64,000 nt of DNA. Source: Microbacterium arabinogalactanolyticum (GTDB taxonomy: Bacteria; Actinomycetota; Actinomycetes; Actinomycetales; Microbacteriaceae). Below, piece by piece: positions 31,841 through 40,801 of the stretch. A model generated the notes under the pieces. That model worked only from the letters and a program-made list of their open reading frames with translations. It was not told where the DNA came from and ran no database searches. Where the stretch lies: positions 953,611-1,017,610 of the forward strand of contig NZ_BRZC01000007.1 in assembly GCF_030268005.1 (NCBI RefSeq), read 5' to 3'. The position numbers and the translations under genes are program-made. The first letter of the stretch is position 1, and each line of letters starts with the position of its first letter.

Positions 31841-32428
31841 ATGGCCCTTCACATCACCGGAGACACCGCCGCCGACGACCTGCTCACGAACAACCCGCTG
31901 GCGCTGCTGGTGGGGATGCTGCTCGACCAGCAGGTGCCGATGGAGACCGCGTTCGCGGGTCCGCTCAAGATCCAGCAGCGCACCGGCGCGTCGGATGCCG
32001 CCGCCATCGCCGGGATGGATCCGGATGCCTTCCTCGAGGCGTTCAAGCAGACGCCGGCCGTGCATCGCTTCCCGGGTTCCATGGCCACGCGCGTGCAGAC
32101 GCTCTGTCGGACGCTGGTCGACGACTGGGGCGGGGATGCCGCGGGGCTCTGGACCGCCGGCGACCCCGACGGCGCCGAGGTGCTCAAGCGCCTGAAGAAG
32201 CTGCCCGGGTTCGGTGAGCAGAAGGCGAAGATCTTCCTCGCCCTGCTCGGCAAGCAGTACGGCTTCACCGGGGCGGGCTGGCGCGAGGCATCCGCCCCCT
32301 ACGGTGAGGACGGCTCGTACCGCAGCGTCGCCGACATCGTCTCACCCGAGTCGCTGACCAAGGTGCGCGAGCACAAGAAGGCGATGAAGGTTGCCGCGGC
32401 GCGGAGCAATGCGACGAAGGAGCGTTGA
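31841..32428 (+). CDS. HhH-GPD-type base-excision DNA repair-like protein
   Basis: A protein of 195 residues with the helix-hairpin-helix element LKKLPGFGEQKAKIFLALLG (near 116-135) and the N-terminal block LLVGMLLDQQVPMETAFAGP (near 20-39) typical of actinobacterial proteins annotated as HhH-GPD DNA glycosylases. The catalytic Asp/Lys of Nth- or AlkA-like enzymes is not obvious, and the chain lacks an iron-sulfur cluster loop, so enzymatic activity is uncertain. ATG 31841 follows GAGACT by six bases. It sits directly behind repeat B. Confidence 0.8.
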   Translation: MALHITGDTAADDLLTNNPLALLVGMLLDQQVPMETAFAGPLKIQQRTGASDAAAIAGMDPDAFLEAFKQTPAVHRFPGSMATRVQTLCRTLVDDWGGDAAGLWTAGDPDGAEVLKRLKKLPGFGEQKAKIFLALLGKQYGFTGAGWREASAPYGEDGSYRSVADIVSPESLTKVREHKKAMKVAAARSNATKER

Positions 32429-32443
32429 TGCGTGACGGGGCAA

Positions 32444-32471
32444 GGTTGAGCGAGCGAAGCGAGTCGAAACC
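32444..32471. repeat. Short REP-like element
   Basis: A 28-bp imperfect palindrome begins GGTTGAGCGAGCG and ends GTCGAAACC, with GCGA/AGCG quasi-repeats inside. From memory, near-identical strings (GGTTTCGACTCGCTTCGC on one strand) recur between genes in Microbacteriaceae genomes. Only one copy is seen in this window, so the repeat status rests on that recollection. Confidence 0.45.
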
Positions 32472-32492
32472 CATCAGGGCGAAGGCCGGCAA

Positions 32493-32915
32493 GTGAGGCC
32501 GACCGGCGGCAGCGTCGCCTCATTCCTGGCGAATGTCACGCCGGCGAAGCGCCGCCGGGATGCCGAGACCCTGACCGCTCTGCTGCAGGAGGTGTCCGGC
32601 CGCGAACCCGAGCTGTGGGGCACGATCGTCGGCTTCGGCAGCTGCCACTACCGCTACCCCACCGGCACCGAGGGTGACATGCCGCTGCTGGCGTTCGCAC
32701 CGCGCAAGGCGGCTTCGACCCTGTACCTCGAATCCACGGCCGCCCACGCCGACGACCTCGCCCGTCTCGGCCCGCACACCACCGGCGTCGGATGCCTGTA
32801 CCTCAAGGATCTCGAGGACATCGACCTCGACGTGCTGCGCGGCATCCTGACCGCCTCGCTCCGCTGGGCGGAGGGCGGCGGCGACGAGCACGCCGCGCTC
32901 ACCGTCACCGGCTGA
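32493..32915 (+). CDS. DUF1801 family protein
   Basis: A protein of 140 residues of the DUF1801/YdhG-like fold. KRRRDAETLTALLQEVSGREPELWG (near 19-43) and IVGFGSCHYRYPTGTEGDMPLLAFAPRK (near 45-72) are the standard elements, with TTGVGCLYLKDLEDIDLDVL near 96. The family is cytosolic and has no firm biochemical role. The start is the GTG at 32493; no strong ribosome-binding site is visible. Its last 11 bases overlap the 3' end of the convergent dehydrogenase gene (32905-32915). Confidence 0.82.
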   Translation: MRPTGGSVASFLANVTPAKRRRDAETLTALLQEVSGREPELWGTIVGFGSCHYRYPTGTEGDMPLLAFAPRKAASTLYLESTAAHADDLARLGPHTTGVGCLYLKDLEDIDLDVLRGILTASLRWAEGGGDEHAALTVTG

Positions 32916-33909
32916 CGCGGGCGCCCTCCGGGCGGTTGACCGGGGAATCGGGCGCGCCGCTCTCCTGCAGCGTCACCGCGTTCTGCGCCTGGATCCGCAC
33001 GTACTCGATCTCGGTGCGCTCCGAGAAGTACGCGATGTGCGGGGTGAGCACCACGTCATCACGGCCGACCAGCGGATGCCCCGGCGACGGGGGCTCGGTG
33101 GCAAGCACGTCCAGTGCGGCGCCGCCGAGATGTCCGGCGTCGAGCGACGCGGCGAGCGCGGCGTCGTCGATCAGTGCGCCACGCGAGACGTTGACCAGCA
33201 GCGCCCCCTGCGGCATCCCCGCGAGGAACTCAGCGTCGACCATGTGCTCGGTCTCGGGCGTGAGCGGCAGGTGCAGCGACAGCACGTCGGAGGACGCCCG
33301 CACGTGCTCCAGGCTCCCGCGCTGAACGCCCAGGGCGTCGAGGTCAGCGCGCACCTCGCCGGTGTCAGGCATGAGAGGGTCGTACCCCAGCACGCGACCG
33401 AACAGGGGCCCTGCCTGCCGGGCGAACTCCCTGCCGATCCTGCCCAGCCCGATCACCCCGAGCGTCCTCTCGCTCAGGCGCGGGGGCGCCTTCGGCGCGC
33501 GCTCGTTCCAGTCGTCGGGGTTCGCACTGCCCAGGTAGAAGCGCAACTGGCGCAGGCTGTGCAGCATGATCGCCAGTGCGTGGGTCGCGACCTCCTCGGT
33601 GGCGGCGCCGGGCACGTTCGTCACCCACACCCCGTTCTCGGTGGCGGCGTCGAGGTCGACGTAGTCGAAGCCCATCGACATCAGCGCGATGATCTCGAGG
33701 TTCGGCATCGCCTCGATCATCTCGCGGGTGACGGACGCGTAGCCCGGCAGCAGGGCCACGGCGTCGCGAGCGCCCTCGACGATCAGCTGCGGGTCGCGCG
33801 TGCCGAGCACGCGCACCTCGAAGCCGTGCGCCTCCAGCAGGGCGATGCCGGGTGCCGGATCGGTGTCCTCGACGTCGGTGTAGACGGCGAGCGGTCGAAC
33901 GGTGTCCAC
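32905..33909 (-). CDS. D-isomer-specific 2-hydroxyacid dehydrogenase
   Basis: NAD(P)-dependent oxidoreductase of about 334 residues interconverting 2-oxo and D-2-hydroxy acids. The Rossmann motif GVIGLGRIGREFARQAGPLFG lies near residue 150. The catalytic Arg is in LLVNVSRGALIDDAAL (near 238), the Glu in LDVLATEPPSPGHPL (near 268), and the His in VVLTPHIAYFSERTE (near 290). GTG 33909 with GAGGAGAGC upstream is preferred to GTG 33933, which overlaps the ureohydrolase stop. It is last in the five-gene operon starting at 39565. There it could reduce or re-oxidise a 2-keto acid such as 5-guanidino-2-oxopentanoate, which is inference. Confidence 0.88.
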   Translation of the reverse strand: MDTVRPLAVYTDVEDTDPAPGIALLEAHGFEVRVLGTRDPQLIVEGARDAVALLPGYASVTREMIEAMPNLEIIALMSMGFDYVDLDAATENGVWVTNVPGAATEEVATHALAIMLHSLRQLRFYLGSANPDDWNERAPKAPPRLSERTLGVIGLGRIGREFARQAGPLFGRVLGYDPLMPDTGEVRADLDALGVQRGSLEHVRASSDVLSLHLPLTPETEHMVDAEFLAGMPQGALLVNVSRGALIDDAALAASLDAGHLGGAALDVLATEPPSPGHPLVGRDDVVLTPHIAYFSERTEIEYVRIQAQNAVTLQESGAPDSPVNRPEGARVSR

Positions 33910-33929
33910 GTGCTCTCCTCGTCCGGCGC

Positions 33930-34892
33930 TCACTCGCCGCGTCCGCGCACGATCGCGCGTGCCATGGCGGTGAGGATCTCGTACGCCACGTGGCTGGCGG
34001 CGATGCCCGTGATCTGAGCGTGGTCATAGGCGGGGGCGACCTCGACCACGTCGGCGCCGACGATGTTCAGGTCCGCCAGGCCACGGATGATGCGGAGCAG
34101 CTCCCTGCTGGTGAGCCCGCCCGCCTCGGGGGTGCCGGTGCCCGGCGCGTGCGCGGGGTCGAGCACGTCGATGTCCACCGACACGTACAGGGGCCTGTCG
34201 CCGATGCGCTGCCGCAGCCGCTCCATGGCGGCAGGAACACCGTGCTCCTCGACGTACTCGCTCGTGATGATCGAGAAGCCGAGGCGCTCGTCGTCCTCGA
34301 GGTCGCCCTTGCCGTAGAGCGGCCCGCGCGTGCCGACATGCATCGATGCGGTCCGGTCGATGAAGCCGTCCTCGGAGGCGCGGCGGAACGGGGTGCCGTG
34401 CGTGATCGGCTCGTCGAAGTAGGTGTCCCAGGTGTCGAGGTGGGCGTCGAAGTGCACGACGGCGACCGGGCCGTGCTTGGCGCTGATCGCCTTGAGCAGG
34501 GGGTACGCGATCGTGTGGTCGCCGCCGATCGTGAGGATCCGGTCGACGCGCTCGCCGAGATCCGTCGCCGCCTCGGCGATCTGCTCGACCGCGGTGTGGA
34601 TGTTGAACGGATTCGCGGCGATGTCGCCGGCATCCGCCATCTGCACGGCCTCCCAGCCGGAGAAGTCCTGCGCGGGGTTGTACGGGCGCAGCAGCCGGCT
34701 GGACGCGCGCACGTGCTCGGGTCCGAACCGCGCGCCCGGGCGGAAGCTCACTCCGCTGTCGAACGGGATGCCGACGACGGCGATGTCTGTCTCGCCGACG
34801 TCCTCGATGCGGGGCAGACGGGCGAAGGTGGACAGGCCCGCGTAGCGCGGGGTCTTCGAGGCGTCCGCCGGCCCGATCGGTGTGCTGGTCAT
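33930..34892 (-). CDS. speB: Agmatinase/guanidinobutyrase-type ureohydrolase
   Basis: Binuclear-manganese enzyme of 320 residues that hydrolyses a guanidino group to urea and an amine. All metal motifs are present: GGDHTIAYP (near 120), [10 protein letters not shown] (near 145), and [22 protein letters not shown] (near 236). The substrate-loop region [22 protein letters not shown] near 41 is typical of the agmatinase/guanidinobutyrase clade rather than arginase. The ThDP decarboxylase directly upstream (12-base gap) makes 4-guanidinobutyrate a better candidate than agmatine, because that enzyme's family makes 4-guanidinobutyraldehyde. The exact substrate is inferred. Confidence 0.9.
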   Translation of the reverse strand: MTSTPIGPADASKTPRYAGLSTFARLPRIEDVGETDIAVVGIPFDSGVSFRPGARFGPEHVRASSRLLRPYNPAQDFSGWEAVQMADAGDIAANPFNIHTAVEQIAEAATDLGERVDRILTIGGDHTIAYPLLKAISAKHGPVAVVHFDAHLDTWDTYFDEPITHGTPFRRASEDGFIDRTASMHVGTRGPLYGKGDLEDDERLGFSIITSEYVEEHGVPAAMERLRQRIGDRPLYVSVDIDVLDPAHAPGTGTPEAGGLTSRELLRIIRGLADLNIVGADVVEVAPAYDHAQITGIAASHVAYEILTAMARAIVRGRGE

Positions 34893-34904
34893 GATGCTCC
34901 TGTC

Positions 34905-36515
34905 TCAGAGGGCGAACGTGGACTGGTCGAGGTGGATGACCTGCAGGCCGCCCGCGGTCTGCGCCTGCTGCACGGCCGCGGTGAGCTCGCCGGCGGAGGA
35001 GACGTGCCGGCCGGTGCCACCGAACGCCGTCCCGAGCGCGGCCCAGTCGGGCTGCACGAGGTCCACGCCGATCGGCGCGATGCCGGCGTCCGCCTCGTTC
35101 TGGCGGATCTCGGCGTAGCCGCCGTTGTCGACCACGATCACGGTGACGTCGAGACGCTGCTCGACGACCGTGATCATCTCCTGCATCGAGAACATCAGGG
35201 CGCCGTCGCCGGTCACGGCGAAGACCGGGCGCCCGGGATCTCCGAGGCGCGCGCCGAGAGCCGCAGGCAGGGCGTAGCCGAGGGTGGCGTAGGTCGCCAT
35301 GTACGGCATCGAGTTCGGCTTCGCCACGCGCAGCACGTTCATCAGACCCCAGTACGCGATCTGCGACGAGTCGGTGGCGACGATCGCGTCGGCCGGGAGG
35401 GTCGACGCGATGACCTCGGCGAGAGCCGCGTTCACCGGCGACAGCTCGTGCACCTCGGCGCGCACCGCGTCGAGGGTCTCGGCGACGCGTGCGCCCGTGC
35501 GCGCGGGGCCATCGCCCAGTGCGGTCAGGAGCGCGGAGAGGGATGCCGCGGAGTCGCCGACGATGCCCACATCGGCCTTCTGGTTCTTGTCGATCTGGGA
35601 GGGGAGCAGGTCGATGCGGATCACGGTGCCGCGGGCGTCGAGCCGGTCGACCCATAGCTCAGCCTCGCCGAGCTTCGAGCCGACCACGAGCAGCACGTCC
35701 GCGTCACGGGCGCGGTCGCGCGCGGCGGCCAGGCGCAGGTTCGCCCCGAGCGAGAGCGGGTGGTTCTCGTCGAGCACGCCCTTCGCGTTCGCCGTGGTGA
35801 CCACCGGCGCGCCGAGGCGCTCGGCCACGGCCCTCAGGGCGGCACCCGCGCGGCGCGATCCGCCGCCCGCGAGGATGACGGGGTCGGATGCGGCGTTCAG
35901 CAGCCGAGCCGCCTCGGTGACGGCGTCGTCCGACGGCGCGGCCGCGGGCGGGAACGCCCGCGCGGCGAGATCGTCGGGAGTGATTCCTTCGGCCTCCTGC
36001 TCGAGCAGGTCGAGGGGCACCTCGATGTACACCGGGCGGGGGCGGCCGGTCGCGAACAGCGCGAAGGCGTCGTGCACGGCGGTCACGGCCTCGGCGGCGC
36101 TCATCACCCGGCGGCCCCACTCCACGACGGCGGATGCCGCGGCCAGCTGGTCCTTGGTCTCGTGCAGCGTGCCGACGTCGGCGAACTCGCTGCCGCGGGC
36201 GGGCCCGGGTGACAGGATGATCATCGGACGCGACTCGCAGTAGGCGGTGCCGGCCGCGGACAGCGCGTTCAGCAGGCCCGGGCCGCTCGTGGTCACGACG
36301 ACGCCGGGCATCCCGGTCTGCAGGGACCAGCCGTCGGCACCGTAGCCTGCGCCCTGCTCGTGACGGGTGGTGACGGGACGGATGCCGAGCGCCGGCAGCG
36401 GCCGGTAGAACTCCAGGTTGTGCGTGCCGGGGATGCCGAACACGGTGTCGACGCCATAGCCCCGGAGAGCCTCCATGACCACCCAGCCCGTGGTCCGCTT
36501 CGTGACGGTCTCCAT
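34905..36515 (-). CDS. ThDP-dependent decarboxylase, 5-guanidino-2-oxopentanoate decarboxylase (AruI)-like
   Basis: Acetolactate-synthase-fold enzyme of about 536 residues. The PYR domain has DTVFGIPGTHNLEFYRPLP near 19 and TTRHEQGAGYGADGWSLQTG near 46, with the activating Glu. The PP domain has VTGDGALMFSMQEMITVVEQ near 430 and VIVVDNGGYAEIRQNEADAG near 455 for Mg-ThDP. The pairing of GIPGxHxxExYRxLP with HEQGAGxxADG is the pattern I associate with AruI, which decarboxylates the keto acid of arginine, rather than with IlvB. ATG 36515 has GGAAGGA; ATG 36524 overlaps the previous stop and is the alternative. Confidence 0.82.
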   Translation of the reverse strand: METVTKRTTGWVVMEALRGYGVDTVFGIPGTHNLEFYRPLPALGIRPVTTRHEQGAGYGADGWSLQTGMPGVVVTTSGPGLLNALSAAGTAYCESRPMIILSPGPARGSEFADVGTLHETKDQLAAASAVVEWGRRVMSAAEAVTAVHDAFALFATGRPRPVYIEVPLDLLEQEAEGITPDDLAARAFPPAAAPSDDAVTEAARLLNAASDPVILAGGGSRRAGAALRAVAERLGAPVVTTANAKGVLDENHPLSLGANLRLAAARDRARDADVLLVVGSKLGEAELWVDRLDARGTVIRIDLLPSQIDKNQKADVGIVGDSAASLSALLTALGDGPARTGARVAETLDAVRAEVHELSPVNAALAEVIASTLPADAIVATDSSQIAYWGLMNVLRVAKPNSMPYMATYATLGYALPAALGARLGDPGRPVFAVTGDGALMFSMQEMITVVEQRLDVTVIVVDNGGYAEIRQNEADAGIAPIGVDLVQPDWAALGTAFGGTGRHVSSAGELTAAVQQAQTAGGLQVIHLDQSTFAL

Positions 36516-36520
36516 GCCGC

Positions 36521-38212
36521 TCATCCTTCCCCGTCGTTCCGCTCGACCGCGGCCGAGTGCTTGAGGACGCCGTCCACCCAGGTCTCCAGCACCGGGATGG
36601 CGGCGATCTCGTCGCCGGCCACCGACAGCGGGTCGGCGCCGAGCACGACGAAGTCGGCCCGCTTGCCGGGGGTCAGGGATCCGAGCTCGTCGTCGCGGCC
36701 CAGCGAGGCCGCGCCCTCGAGGGTGTGCCCGCGCAGGGCGTCCTCGGCGCTGATCCGCAGGGAGTCGGGCCCGAGCTTGTGGCCGCGGCGGGTCACGCGC
36801 GTCACGGCCGCCTGGATGGCCTCCAGCGGACGGGGCTCGGCGACCGGGGCATCCGACGAGATCGTGACGGGGACGCCCGCCTCGAGGAACTCGCCCAGCG
36901 GATTGAACCGCTCACCGGGGGTGCCGATGGCCTGCTCCACGCCCTCGCCCCAGTTGTAGTAGTGCTGGGTCTGGTTCACCGGGCGGATGCCGAGCGCCGC
37001 CATGCGCGGGATCTCCGCCTGGTCGGGCAGGCCGCAGTGCTCGATGCGGTGCCGCGCATCGGCGTCGGGGCGGGCGGTGAGCGCCTCCTCCAGCGCGTCG
37101 ACGACCATCCTGATCGCGGTGGGCGACTGCGCGTGCGTGGCGGTCTGCAGCCCGGCGAGGTGCGCCTTCTTCACGAGCCCGGCGTACTCCTCGGGCTGGT
37201 GGTAGAGCTGGCCGGTGCGGCACGGATCGCCGACGTAGCCCTCCGGGAAGTACGCGGTCCATCCCCCCAGGGTGCCGTCGGCGTAGAGCTTGATGCCGGC
37301 CGCGGAGAGGAACGCGTTCCCGAACGGACCGGTCAGGCCCAGGTCGATCACCTGGTCGAGCAGGTGCGAGAGGAAGTACATCGACACCCGCAGATCGAGG
37401 GCGCCCCGGTCGGCGAGGGCCAGGTAGGCGGCGAACTCGCGCTGCGACACCTGCGCGTCGCCGATGGCGGTCACGCCGCCGGCGAGGAACTCCCGCTGCA
37501 CGGCGTCGAGCTGCCGCTGGTGCTCGGCGGGCTCGTCCCCGAGGTGGAAGTTCGGGCCGTGGTGCCCGACCTTCACGCCGTGCAGGCCCGTGAGCACGTT
37601 GCACGCGGCATCCGAGAGCTCACCGGTGAGCTCGCCGTCCGCGTCGCGGAAGAACTCGCCGCCCTCCGGGTTCGGGGTGTCGCGGGTGATGCCGTACTTC
37701 TGCAGCGTGAAGCTGTTCACCACGCCGCCGTGGCCGGAGGCGTTCATGATGTACACCTCACGGTCGGTGGCGATCTCGTCGAGCTCATGACGGGTGGGAT
37801 GCCGGCGCTCGGCGAGGTTGCGCTGCTCGTAGCCGTAGCCGCGCAGGGGCGCTCCCTCCGGCAGCGTCTGCGCGCGCTCGGTCATGAGCCGTACGATCTC
37901 GGGGATGGACCCCGCGCGGTCGGGACCGATGTCGACCCAGGTCAGCATCTGGCCGTACATCAGCGGGTGCGCGTGCGCGTCGATGAAGCCGGGGACGATC
38001 GTCGCCCCGGGGTGATCGACGCGCTCGGGCTGCAGACCGGCCGCCTCGGCTGCGGCGTCGACCTCGGCGATCGACCCCACGGCGAGGATCCGGCCGCCGA
38101 CGGTGAGCATGGCCTCGGCCTGCGGGCGCTGCTCGTCGACGGTGCGGATGGTCTGAGCGGTGATGATCGTCGCGGCGGAGTCGCGGAAGTCGTACGTGGC
38201 CAGTCTGCGCAT
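36521..38212 (-). CDS. Amidohydrolase family 3 protein (YtcJ-like)
   Basis: Metal-dependent hydrolase of 563 residues with a TIM-barrel core. Metal-ligand motifs are GFIDAHAHPLMYG (near 75), IKLYADGTLGGWTAYF (near 310), LQTATHAQSP (near 352), RHRIEHCGLPDQ (near 380) and ISSDAPVAEPRPLEAIQAAV (near 445). Members act on amide, carbamate or imide bonds, and YtcJ has been linked to cytokinin-like and other small molecules. No signal peptide is visible, so it is cytoplasmic. It is three bases downstream of the MHS transporter stop and overlaps the ThDP gene region, so it belongs to the operon. Its step in the pathway is unknown. Confidence 0.85.
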   Translation of the reverse strand: MRRLATYDFRDSAATIITAQTIRTVDEQRPQAEAMLTVGGRILAVGSIAEVDAAAEAAGLQPERVDHPGATIVPGFIDAHAHPLMYGQMLTWVDIGPDRAGSIPEIVRLMTERAQTLPEGAPLRGYGYEQRNLAERRHPTRHELDEIATDREVYIMNASGHGGVVNSFTLQKYGITRDTPNPEGGEFFRDADGELTGELSDAACNVLTGLHGVKVGHHGPNFHLGDEPAEHQRQLDAVQREFLAGGVTAIGDAQVSQREFAAYLALADRGALDLRVSMYFLSHLLDQVIDLGLTGPFGNAFLSAAGIKLYADGTLGGWTAYFPEGYVGDPCRTGQLYHQPEEYAGLVKKAHLAGLQTATHAQSPTAIRMVVDALEEALTARPDADARHRIEHCGLPDQAEIPRMAALGIRPVNQTQHYYNWGEGVEQAIGTPGERFNPLGEFLEAGVPVTISSDAPVAEPRPLEAIQAAVTRVTRRGHKLGPDSLRISAEDALRGHTLEGAASLGRDDELGSLTPGKRADFVVLGADPLSVAGDEIAAIPVLETWVDGVLKHSAAVERNDGEG

Positions 38213-38215
38213 CTC

Positions 38216-39565
38216 TCAGCCTTCGACGGTGCGGATCGCGGTGGTGCCGCGGGCGATCAGGGACTCGGTGACCGGTGCGTTGTCGGAGTGCTGCGGGGCG
38301 AAGTACGCGCCGAACACGGCGAGGATGCACAGCACCCCGAAGAACACGACCGCCGCCCAGAAGCTGCCCGTACCGGCGATCAGCGCGGTCGCGATGGCCG
38401 GAGACAGCCCGCCCCACACCGCAGCGCCGACGCCGTACGACAGCGACATGGAGGTGTACCGCGCCTGCGGCCGGAACATCTGCGCCATCAGGGTGGACAG
38501 CGGGGCCCAGGCGCCGCTGAGCGTGATGCGCAGCGCGGAGGCCAGCACGAAGATCCAGGCGATCTGGTGCCCCTGGATCACCAGCACGAGCGGTACGAAC
38601 ACGGCGATCGACCCCACCGCGCCGATGTAGATCAGGGTCTTGCTGCCCCACTTGTCGCCGAGCCAGGCCAGCGGCAGGGTGATCAGCAGCTCGACGAACG
38701 ACGCGATGGTCATGGCCGCGAGGATGGTCTGGCTGTTCAATCCCACCTCGGGCGAGGTCGAGTAGTTCTCCACGAACGTGGTGGCGATGACGTAGCCGCC
38801 CGACGACATGGCGATGATGCAGAAGCCGAGCAGCATCGGCCACCAGTTGTTCCGCACCGCGAACAGCACCGGCGTCGACTGCTTGTGCCCCTCGATCTTC
38901 GCCTCGAACACGGGGGTCTCCTCGACGCGGTAGCGCACCCAGAAGCCGACGCCGATCAGCACGATGCTGAACAGGAACGGGACGCGCCAGCCCCAGGTCG
39001 TGAGAGCCTCGTCGCCGAGCGTGGAGAGCCACCAGAACGCGCCGGTGGCGAGCATCGCGCCGAACGGGTTGCCGACCTGGGTGAACCCGCCGTAGAAGAC
39101 CTTGAACCGCGGCGGCGCGCTCTCCACCGCCATCAGGCTGGCGCCACCCCACTCGCCGCCGACGGCGAGCCCCTGCACCATGCGCAGCAGCACGAGCAGG
39201 ATCGGCGCGGCGATGCCCAGCGTGGCGTAGCCGGGAAGGCAGCCCACCAGCACGGTCGCGATGCCCATCATCAGCAGGGTGACGGTCAGCGCCGGCTTGC
39301 GGCCGAGCTTGTCGCCGATATGTCCGAAGATGATCCCGCCGAGGGGCCGCATGAAGAACGCGACCGCGTAGGTGCCGAACGACGCCAGTGTTCCGGTGAC
39401 CCTGTCGACGTCGGGGAAGAACACCTGCGGGAAGACGAGGGCGGCGGCGGTCGCGTAGACGTAGAAGTCGTACCACTCGATCGAGGTGCCGACCATGGCG
39501 GCGAAGCCGGCGCGGAGCGCGCGGCGGTGCGAATGCCCCGCCGGCTGGACTGCGGAGGTGGACAT
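38216..39565 (-). CDS. MFS transporter, metabolite:H+ symporter (MHS) family
   Basis: Twelve-span secondary transporter of 449 residues. Family marks are MVGTSIEWYDFYVYATAAAL near 22, GTYAVAFFMRPLGGIIFGHIGDKLGRK near 60-86, and RMVQGLAVGGEWGGASLMAVE near 125. MHS proteins import organic acids, betaines, shikimate or similar solutes with protons. ATG 39565 follows AAAGGAG. It is the first gene of the operon, so it probably imports the substrate that the amidohydrolase, decarboxylase and ureohydrolase process. The promoter candidate TATAGT lies 66 bases upstream. Confidence 0.9.
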   Translation of the reverse strand: MSTSAVQPAGHSHRRALRAGFAAMVGTSIEWYDFYVYATAAALVFPQVFFPDVDRVTGTLASFGTYAVAFFMRPLGGIIFGHIGDKLGRKPALTVTLLMMGIATVLVGCLPGYATLGIAAPILLVLLRMVQGLAVGGEWGGASLMAVESAPPRFKVFYGGFTQVGNPFGAMLATGAFWWLSTLGDEALTTWGWRVPFLFSIVLIGVGFWVRYRVEETPVFEAKIEGHKQSTPVLFAVRNNWWPMLLGFCIIAMSSGGYVIATTFVENYSTSPEVGLNSQTILAAMTIASFVELLITLPLAWLGDKWGSKTLIYIGAVGSIAVFVPLVLVIQGHQIAWIFVLASALRITLSGAWAPLSTLMAQMFRPQARYTSMSLSYGVGAAVWGGLSPAIATALIAGTGSFWAAVVFFGVLCILAVFGAYFAPQHSDNAPVTESLIARGTTAIRTVEG

Positions 39566-39630
39566 ACAGGGCTCCTTTGCTCTGTCGAAGGGTAAGCGGC
39601 AGTGAGGGGCTGCAGCATCGGGATGAGCCG

Positions 39631-39776
39631 ACTATAGGCCCCTCATCACCGCAGATCCACGTGGCCGGAGGGTCGTTGACCACCGATCTGCGGTATCATC
39701 ACCGCTGAACGTGTTCACTCGCGGGCCGCCGGCACCTTCTCGCCGACGATCTACTGCTCCGGATCCGCAGATCCGG
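39631..39776. promoter_or_regulatory. Divergent control region with three copies of CCGCAGATCC
   Basis: A minus-strand -10 TATAGT (39631-39636) serves the MHS operon. ACCGCAGATC (39648-39657) and its inverse GATCTGCGGT (39685-39694) flank 27 bp, the first copy lying where the -35 is expected. A third copy is in the palindrome CCGGATC-CGCA-GATCCGG (39759-39776), about 35 bp before the regulator gene. This spacing over 130 bp is typical of multi-site Lrp/AsnC wrapping. The divergent regulator is the likely binder. Confidence 0.6.
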
Positions 39777-39810
39777 GGACTTCGCGGATGTTCGGAATCA
39801 GGAGGGCGAC

Positions 39811-40767
39811 GTGGTCTCCGATGATGCTCGCGGACGGGCCGACCGGGATGTGGCGGACCTGGACAGCAGGCTGATCCACGCGCTGCAGGCCAACGGCCGG
39901 TCCAGCATCCAGGATCTCGCCCGTCTGCTGGACGCACCCCGCGACTACGTGTCCCAGCGTCTTCGCACCCTGACCGACCGCGGCGGGCTGCGGGTGGTCG
40001 CGGCGCTCGACCCCGGCTTCGCCGGTCACCACGTGCTCACGCACGCGATGGTGAGCCTCAGCGGCGCCGCTCGACCCGTCGCCGAGCAGATCGCCGAGAT
40101 CGACGACGCGGTGTTCGTGTCGCTCGTGAGCGGTGCACGTCCGCTCGTCTTCGAATCCCGGCACGGCGATGAGAGCCGGCTGCACGAGATGCTCGACCTG
40201 GTGCGCCGCATCCCCACGGTTCAGCAGATCCAGGTCACCACGTACGCCGAGGTGCTCAAGGGCTTCTTCGTCGCCGAGTCGCGCACCGAGATCACGCTCG
40301 ACAGCCTGGACGAGCGGCTCATCCAGGCGCTGCAGTCCGACGGCCGCGCCAGCTATCAGGTGCTCGCCGACACCGTGCACCTCTCCCCTTCGTCGGCACG
40401 GTCGCGCGTGCGCCGGCTCATCGACGCCGGCGTCATCCGCATCTCGGCCATCCCCGCGGGCGGCCTCTCCCGAAGCCGCCTCGCGGTCGGCGTCGGAGTC
40501 ACGCTGCGCGATGACGCCGAGCCGGTGCGCCGGTACATCGCGGAGCAGCGATCGATCGAGTTCGCGGCCCGGACGCACGGGCTCTACGACTTCATCCTGA
40601 CCATCGCCGGGTCGTCGTCGGCCGGGGTGCTCTCCGTGCTCGAGGAGCTGCGCTCCCTCCCCCAGGTCGGGGCTCTGGAGAACTGGGCGCACCTCGACAT
40701 CGTCAAGGAGGACTACGCCCGCTCGCTCGGGCTGGTGGTGCGCTCCGGCTCCGTCGGCACGCCCTGA
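39811..40767 (+). CDS. Lrp/AsnC-family regulator with two fused AsnC units
   Basis: A protein of 318 residues, about twice the usual 150. Unit 1 has a helix-turn-helix LIHALQANGRSSIQDLARLL (near 21-60) and an effector domain to about 145. Unit 2 has LIQALQSDGRASYQVLADTV (near 170-200) and an effector domain to about 300. Tandem AsnC proteins of this size occur in actinobacteria. The GTG start has AGGAGG six bases upstream. It diverges from the guanidino-type operon and probably senses its substrate or a related amino acid, controlling both directions through the repeated CCGCAGATC sites. Confidence 0.9.
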   Translation: MVSDDARGRADRDVADLDSRLIHALQANGRSSIQDLARLLDAPRDYVSQRLRTLTDRGGLRVVAALDPGFAGHHVLTHAMVSLSGAARPVAEQIAEIDDAVFVSLVSGARPLVFESRHGDESRLHEMLDLVRRIPTVQQIQVTTYAEVLKGFFVAESRTEITLDSLDERLIQALQSDGRASYQVLADTVHLSPSSARSRVRRLIDAGVIRISAIPAGGLSRSRLAVGVGVTLRDDAEPVRRYIAEQRSIEFAARTHGLYDFILTIAGSSSAGVLSVLEELRSLPQVGALENWAHLDIVKEDYARSLGLVVRSGSVGTP

Positions 40768-40801
40768 ATCACGCCGCGCCGCACGACGGCCCGCTGAGCG
40801 C

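Noticed and set aside
36557..39595. Open frame of 1012 codons on the plus strand
   Set aside because: Antisense shadow of the amidohydrolase and MHS transporter genes; composition is the typical Arg/Glu/Gly/Val shadow pattern.
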